Positions 5,554 to 9,019 of a stretch of 9,019 nucleotides of DNA are shown piece after piece (the first letter of the stretch is position 1; the number at the start of each line of letters is the position of its first letter). Origin of the DNA: Alphaproteobacteria bacterium. GTDB taxonomy: Bacteria; Pseudomonadota; Alphaproteobacteria; Caulobacterales; Caulobacteraceae. A program made the position numbers and the translations under genes. The notes beneath the pieces are model-generated. The model saw nothing but the letters and a program-made list of their open reading frames with translations, was not told the origin of the DNA and searched no databases. The stretch lies in NCBI GenBank assembly GCA_018895795.1, contig JAHINZ010000099.1:1-9019 (forward strand), written 5' to 3'.

Positions 5554-5581
5554 TCGAAGCCTTGAAGTTCTAAGGACGACG

Positions 5582-7093
5582 ATGACCGACGCCCCCGCGA
5601 CCACGACCGAAGACACCGCCGAAGCCTTCCGCCCCGAGGCCCGCGCCCCGCGCGGCTTCGCCGACAAGCGGGCCCGCGACCTGCGGGCCGAGCGGGCCAT
5701 ACTGGAGGCGGTGTCGACCGTGTATGAGCGCCACGGCTTCGAGGCGCTGGACACCGGGGCGTTCGAATATGCCGACGCCCTGGGCAAGTTCCTGCCCGAC
5801 GCCGACCGGCCCAATGAGGGCGTGTTCGCGCTGCAGGACGATGACGAGCAGTGGATGGCGCTGCGCTATGACCTGACCGCGCCCCTGGCCCGCTTCGCCG
5901 CCCAGAACTGGGAGACCCTGGCCAAGCCGTTCCGCCGCTATGCCTATGGCCCGGTGTGGCGCAACGAGAAGCCTGGCCCCGGCCGGTTCCGCGAATTCAT
6001 CCAATGCGACGCCGACACCGTGGGCTCGGCCCGGCCCGAGGCCGACGCCGAGATCATCGCCATGGCCGTGGCCGGGCTGGAGGCGGCGGGCCTGCCGCGC
6101 GGCTCGGCGGTGCTGAAGATCAATAACCGCAAGCTGCTCAACGGCCTGCTGACCGCGGCCGGGGTGGAAACCCAAGGCCAGAAGCTGGCGGTGCTGCGCG
6201 CCGTCGACAAGCTGGACCGGCTGGGCGTCGAGGGCGTGCGGCTGCTGCTGGGCGAGGGGCGGCTGGACGACAGCGGCGCCTTCACCAAGGGCGCGGGCCT
6301 GGTGGGCAAGGCCACCGACGCGGTGCTCGATTTTGTTCAGGCCGGTTCCGGTGGGCGCGGCGAGACCCTGGCCAAGCTCGCCAATGTCATCGGCGGTTCG
6401 GCCGAGGGCGACGAGGGCTTGAACGAGCTCTCTTTGATCGACGCGGCCCTGAAGAGCCTGGGCGTGGCCGACGACCAGGCGATGTTCGAGCCGTCGATCG
6501 TGCGCGGGCTGGAATACTACACCGGCGCGGTGTTCGAGGCCGAGCTCTTGCTCTCCACCCTGGATGAGAAGGGGAACAAGGTCTCGTTCGGCTCGATCGG
6601 CGGCGGCGGGCGCTATGATGATCTGGTGGCGCGGTTCACCGGCCAGCAGACCCCGGCCACGGGCTTCTCGTTCGGGGTGTCGCGGCTGGCCTCGGCCCTG
6701 CGGGCGGCCGGGCGCGAGCCGGGCGGGACGGCGCGCGGGCCCGTCGTGGTCATCGTCTTCGACCAGGCCCATATGGGCGAATATTTTTCGGTGGCGTCCG
6801 AGCTGCGCAACGCCGGCATCGCGGCCGAGGTCTATCTGGGAACCTCGGGCTTGCGGCCGCAGATGAAATATGCCGACCGCCGCATGGCCCCGGCCGCCAT
6901 CATGCTGGGCGGCGACGAGATCGCGGCCGGCACGGTGACGATCAAGGATCTGGATCTGGGCCGGCAGCTGGCCTCGGGCGTGGCCGACAACGCCGCCTGG
7001 AAGGCCGAGCGTCCCGGTCAGCAGACGATCCCGCGCGCCGAGCTCGTGGCCGCCGTGCGGCGCATCATCGCCGGCGGGGAGACCGGCCAATGA
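5582..7093 (+). CDS. hisS: Histidine--tRNA ligase
   Basis: HisS attaches histidine to tRNA-His in the cytoplasm. The 503-residue protein shows the class II synthetase core: motif 2 in YGPVWRNEKPGPGRFREFIQ (about 123-142, with Arg127 and Glu129); the histidine-binding stretch VRGLEYYTG (307-315, Arg308); GGGGRYD (340-346); and motif 3 GFSFGVSRL (361-369). From about residue 383 an anticodon-binding domain follows (VVVIVFDQ ... MKYADRRMAPAAIMLGGDE). The ATG at 5582 was chosen because AGGA (5573-5576) is five bases upstream; an in-frame ATG at 5528 lacks a ribosome site and lies inside the attenuator hairpin. Length exceeds the roughly 420 residues of E. coli HisRS. The motif 2 loop differs from E. 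coli, as known for the divergent alphaproteobacterial enzymes. It is the first structural gene of the his operon, overlapping hisZ by 4 bp. Confidence 0.96.
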   Translation: MTDAPATTTEDTAEAFRPEARAPRGFADKRARDLRAERAILEAVSTVYERHGFEALDTGAFEYADALGKFLPDADRPNEGVFALQDDDEQWMALRYDLTAPLARFAAQNWETLAKPFRRYAYGPVWRNEKPGPGRFREFIQCDADTVGSARPEADAEIIAMAVAGLEAAGLPRGSAVLKINNRKLLNGLLTAAGVETQGQKLAVLRAVDKLDRLGVEGVRLLLGEGRLDDSGAFTKGAGLVGKATDAVLDFVQAGSGGRGETLAKLANVIGGSAEGDEGLNELSLIDAALKSLGVADDQAMFEPSIVRGLEYYTGAVFEAELLLSTLDEKGNKVSFGSIGGGGRYDDLVARFTGQQTPATGFSFGVSRLASALRAAGREPGGTARGPVVVIVFDQAHMGEYFSVASELRNAGIAAEVYLGTSGLRPQMKYADRRMAPAAIMLGGDEIAAGTVTIKDLDLGRQLASGVADNAAWKAERPGQQTIPRAELVAAVRRIIAGGETGQ

Positions 7094-8217
7094 GACTGGA
7101 ACCCGCCATCCCGGCTTCGGCGCTCGACGCCATCCGCGCGCCGCTGGCCGCCGCCGGCGCCGTGCTGACCGACGCGCCGGTGCTGCAGCCGCTGGGCCTG
7201 CTGCTGGATCTGGCCGGCGAGTCGATGCGGGCCCGCCTGTTCGTGGTGTCCGGCGACGGCGGCGAGGAGGCTTGCCTGCGTCCCGACTTCACCGTGGCCA
7301 TCGCCCGCCAGCACCTGGAGGCCGGCGTGGCTTCGGGGCGCTATCTCTATGACGGCAAGGCCTTCCGGGTGGCGCCGCGCGGTAGCGAGCGGGCCGAAGA
7401 GTTCCTGCAGATCGGGGTCGAGGCCTTCGAGGCCGGCGACCCTGTGGCCGCCGACGCCGAGATCGCCGCTTTGGCCTGGGCCGCCGCGGCGGCCGGCGGG
7501 CGCGCCGACCTGTCCCTGATGCTGGGCGATGTGGGGCTGTTTTCGGCCTTCATCGACAGCCTGGACCTGGCGGCGCCGCTGGCGGCGCGGCTGAAGCGCG
7601 CCTTCACCCGGCCACGCCAGCTGAAGATCGAACTGGAGGGCGGGGCCGAGGTTTCGGGCGAGCAGAGCCGTATCGCGGCCCTGCTGGCCGGTCTGCCCGA
7701 GGGCGAGGCCAGCGCGGTGCTGCAGGAGCTGTGGTCCCTGGCCGGCATCGAGCCGGTGGGCGGTCGCCGCCCGGCCGAGATCGCCCATCGGCTGGTCGAA
7801 CGGGCGCAGGCCGCCAAGGCCGGTCGTCTGTCGACGGAACAAGCCGACAAGGTGCGGGCCTTCCTGGCGGTCAGCGACCGTCCGGGCGCGGTTTTGGACG
7901 CCATCGCGGCTTTGGCCGGTCCGCAACGCGCGGCGCTGGACGCGGCGATCGGCGCCTGGCGGGCCCGACTTTCCGGCCTGGTGGCGCGGGGAGTCCCCGA
8001 GGACCGCATGGTGCTGGCCGCCGCCTTCGGGCGGGCTTTCGGCTATTATGACGGCTTCCTGTTCGAGGTGCGCAGCGTCGCCCTGGGCGAGGACGCCCCG
8101 GTGGCGGCCGGCGGTCGCTATGACGGCCTGCCGGCCCGGTTGGGCGCGGCCAGGACGACCGGCGCGGTGGGCTGCATGGTCCGTCCCGCCCGAGCCTATG
8201 CGGGAGGCAGCCTATGA
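7090..8217 (+). CDS. hisZ: ATP phosphoribosyltransferase regulatory subunit
   Basis: HisZ is a paralogue of histidyl-tRNA synthetase that lacks aminoacylation activity and assembles with short-form HisG to give active, histidine-regulated ATP phosphoribosyltransferase. The 375-residue product has a class II synthetase-like fold without the C-terminal anticodon domain. Visible remnants are LRPDFTVAIAR (63-73), the degenerate motif 2 region (KAFRVAPRGSERAEEFLQIG, without the R-x-E and Arg pattern of HisS), FGYYDGFLFEV (317-327) and AAGGRYDGL (339-347). The ATG overlaps the hisS stop (ATGA at 7090-7093) and is preceded by GGGGAG (7076-7081), so it is probably translationally coupled. It ends in another ATGA overlap with hisG. 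A second HisRS is the only realistic alternative, and the missing anticodon domain and motif 2 argue against it. Confidence 0.92.
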   Translation: MRLEPAIPASALDAIRAPLAAAGAVLTDAPVLQPLGLLLDLAGESMRARLFVVSGDGGEEACLRPDFTVAIARQHLEAGVASGRYLYDGKAFRVAPRGSERAEEFLQIGVEAFEAGDPVAADAEIAALAWAAAAAGGRADLSLMLGDVGLFSAFIDSLDLAAPLAARLKRAFTRPRQLKIELEGGAEVSGEQSRIAALLAGLPEGEASAVLQELWSLAGIEPVGGRRPAEIAHRLVERAQAAKAGRLSTEQADKVRAFLAVSDRPGAVLDAIAALAGPQRAALDAAIGAWRARLSGLVARGVPEDRMVLAAAFGRAFGYYDGFLFEVRSVALGEDAPVAAGGRYDGLPARLGAARTTGAVGCMVRPARAYAGGSL

Positions 8218-9019
8218 GCGGGCCAATGATCTTCGCCATCCCGTCCAAGGGGCGGCTGAAAGACCAGGTCGAGGCCTGGCTGGCCGAGTGCGGCTTCAAG
8301 CTGGAAATGGCCGGCGGCGCGCGCGGCTATAGCGCCGAGCTGTCGGGCCTGCCGGGCGTGTCGGTGCGGCTGCTGTCGGCCGGCGACATCGCGGCGGGGC
8401 TGGATGCGGGCGAGCTGCACCTGGGCGTCACCGGCGAGGATCTGCTGCGTGAACGCGGCGACGACATGGACAGCCGGGTGATGCTGCTGCGCGCCCTGGG
8501 CTTTGGCCGCGCCGACCTGGTGGTCACCGCGCCCAAGAGCTGGCTGGATGTCGACACCATGGCCGATATCGACGCGGTCGGGCACGCCCATCTGGCCCGG
8601 ACCGGCCGCCGCCTGCGGGTGGCGACCAAGTACGTGACCCAGACCCGGACCTTCTTCGCCCGCCACGGCGTGGCTGACTACCGCATCGTCGAGAGCAGCG
8701 GGGCCACCGAGGGGGCCCCGGCGGCCGGGGCGGCGGAGCTGGTGGTCGACATCACCACCACCGGCGCGACCCTGGCGGCCAACGGCCTGAAGATCCTGTC
8801 CGATGGGGTGATCCTGAAAAGCCAGGCCCAGCTGACCGCCTCGCTGATCGCCGACTGGTCGCCCGATCAACTGGCGTCGCTGCGAAGGCTGCTGTCGGTG
8901 GTCGAGGCCAAGGGCCGGGCCGGCAAGCTGGCCGCGCTGGTCTGGCCGGCCGAACAGGACGCGGCGGGCCAGGCCGCGGTGGCCGAGTTCGTCGCCAAGG
9001 GCGGCTCGCGCCGGGCCAA
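8214..9019 (+). CDS. hisG: ATP phosphoribosyltransferase catalytic subunit, 3'-truncated by the window
   Basis: HisG condenses ATP with PRPP to form phosphoribosyl-ATP, the first and feedback-controlled step of histidine synthesis. The frame is open from ATG 8214 to the right edge (268 codons plus two bases), with no stop seen. The N-terminus MIFAIPSKGRL is typical. VTGEDLLRE (71-79) lies in the catalytic core. Residues 166-187 match the HisG family signature fully, ending in VVDITTTGATL, the PRPP-binding loop. GVILKSQAQL near residue 200 resembles the end of short-form HisG proteins. A strong GGGAGG (8202-8207) precedes the start by six bases, and the start overlaps the hisZ stop (ATGA). The presence of hisZ implies the hetero-oligomeric short form, but the visible protein runs at least 50 residues beyond the usual short-form end, into a tail (GKLAALVWPAEQD...) that I do not recognise as the long-form regulatory domain. 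Confidence 0.93.
   Translation, partial: MSGPMIFAIPSKGRLKDQVEAWLAECGFKLEMAGGARGYSAELSGLPGVSVRLLSAGDIAAGLDAGELHLGVTGEDLLRERGDDMDSRVMLLRALGFGRADLVVTAPKSWLDVDTMADIDAVGHAHLARTGRRLRVATKYVTQTRTFFARHGVADYRIVESSGATEGAPAAGAAELVVDITTTGATLAANGLKILSDGVILKSQAQLTASLIADWSPDQLASLRRLLSVVEAKGRAGKLAALVWPAEQDAAGQAAVAEFVAKGGSRRA

Noticed and set aside
5528..5581. Alternative hisS start 18 codons upstream (ATG at 5528)
   Set aside because: No Shine-Dalgarno sequence precedes it and it falls inside the proposed attenuator hairpin, whereas ATG 5582 has AGGA five bases upstream.
5495..5581. T-box riboswitch upstream of a tRNA synthetase gene
   Set aside because: No T-box core sequence is visible, and T-boxes are essentially a Gram-positive device. 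The adjacent His-codon leader explains the layout better.
5570..7090. A 506-codon open frame on the minus strand opposite hisS
   Set aside because: It is the antisense shadow of hisS, a common effect of GC-rich codon use. Its translation is rich in Gln, Gly, His and Arg without recognisable domains, while the plus strand carries all HisRS motifs.

Overview
The window reads as chromosomal DNA of a GC-rich alphaproteobacterium, most likely a member of the Caulobacteraceae. I infer this from strongly GC-ending codons, the hisS-hisZ-hisG gene order, an HisRS with an alphaproteobacterial-type motif 2 loop, a promoter -10 resembling the Caulobacter housekeeping consensus, and intergenic palindromic repeats of the kind I recall from these genomes. 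No search was run, so the genus is an inference.

Layout. Positions 1-1871 (+) hold the C-terminal 622 residues of a DsbD/ScsB-type membrane thiol-disulfide reductase, cut by the left edge. A large inverted repeat (1876-1977) separates it from a convergent gene (1994-2476, -) for a small, probably exported protein that I do not recognise. That gene is divergent from pgi (2589-4208, +, glucose-6-phosphate isomerase), and the 112-bp gap between them carries two perfect dyads, each with a 6-bp spacer. pgi converges on a 90-residue acidic-tailed hypothetical protein (4300-4572, -), with a cloverleaf-forming palindromic element (4215-4287) between the two. Positions 4573-5413 contain no gene I can defend. 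They hold a 16-bp palindrome, a possible degraded C-terminal coding fragment, and a third composite palindromic repeat (5163-5353).

The right side is a histidine operon: hisS (5582-7093), hisZ (7090-8217) and hisG (8214 to the right edge), joined by 4-bp ATGA overlaps. HisZ and HisG together form ATP phosphoribosyltransferase, the first committed enzyme of histidine synthesis. HisS charges tRNA-His, so its product is linked to the signal that a histidine attenuator would sense.

The most interesting feature is upstream of hisS. An unlisted 26-codon ORF at 5414-5494 has His in six of codons 6-13 (HHHGRHHH) and lies just downstream of a GCTATAGC -10-like element, so its mRNA may be leaderless. 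Its stop codon is followed 3 nt later by mutually exclusive RNA pairings. CAAGCCCC (5498-5505) can pair with GGGGCTTG (5530-5537), or the region 5525-5537 can pair with 5541-5553 in a 12-bp hairpin. CCATCCG of the hairpin's 3' arm also occurs inside the His codon run. This is the architecture of a translation-coupled histidine attenuator, but the hairpin lacks a U-tract, so how it would stop expression is open.
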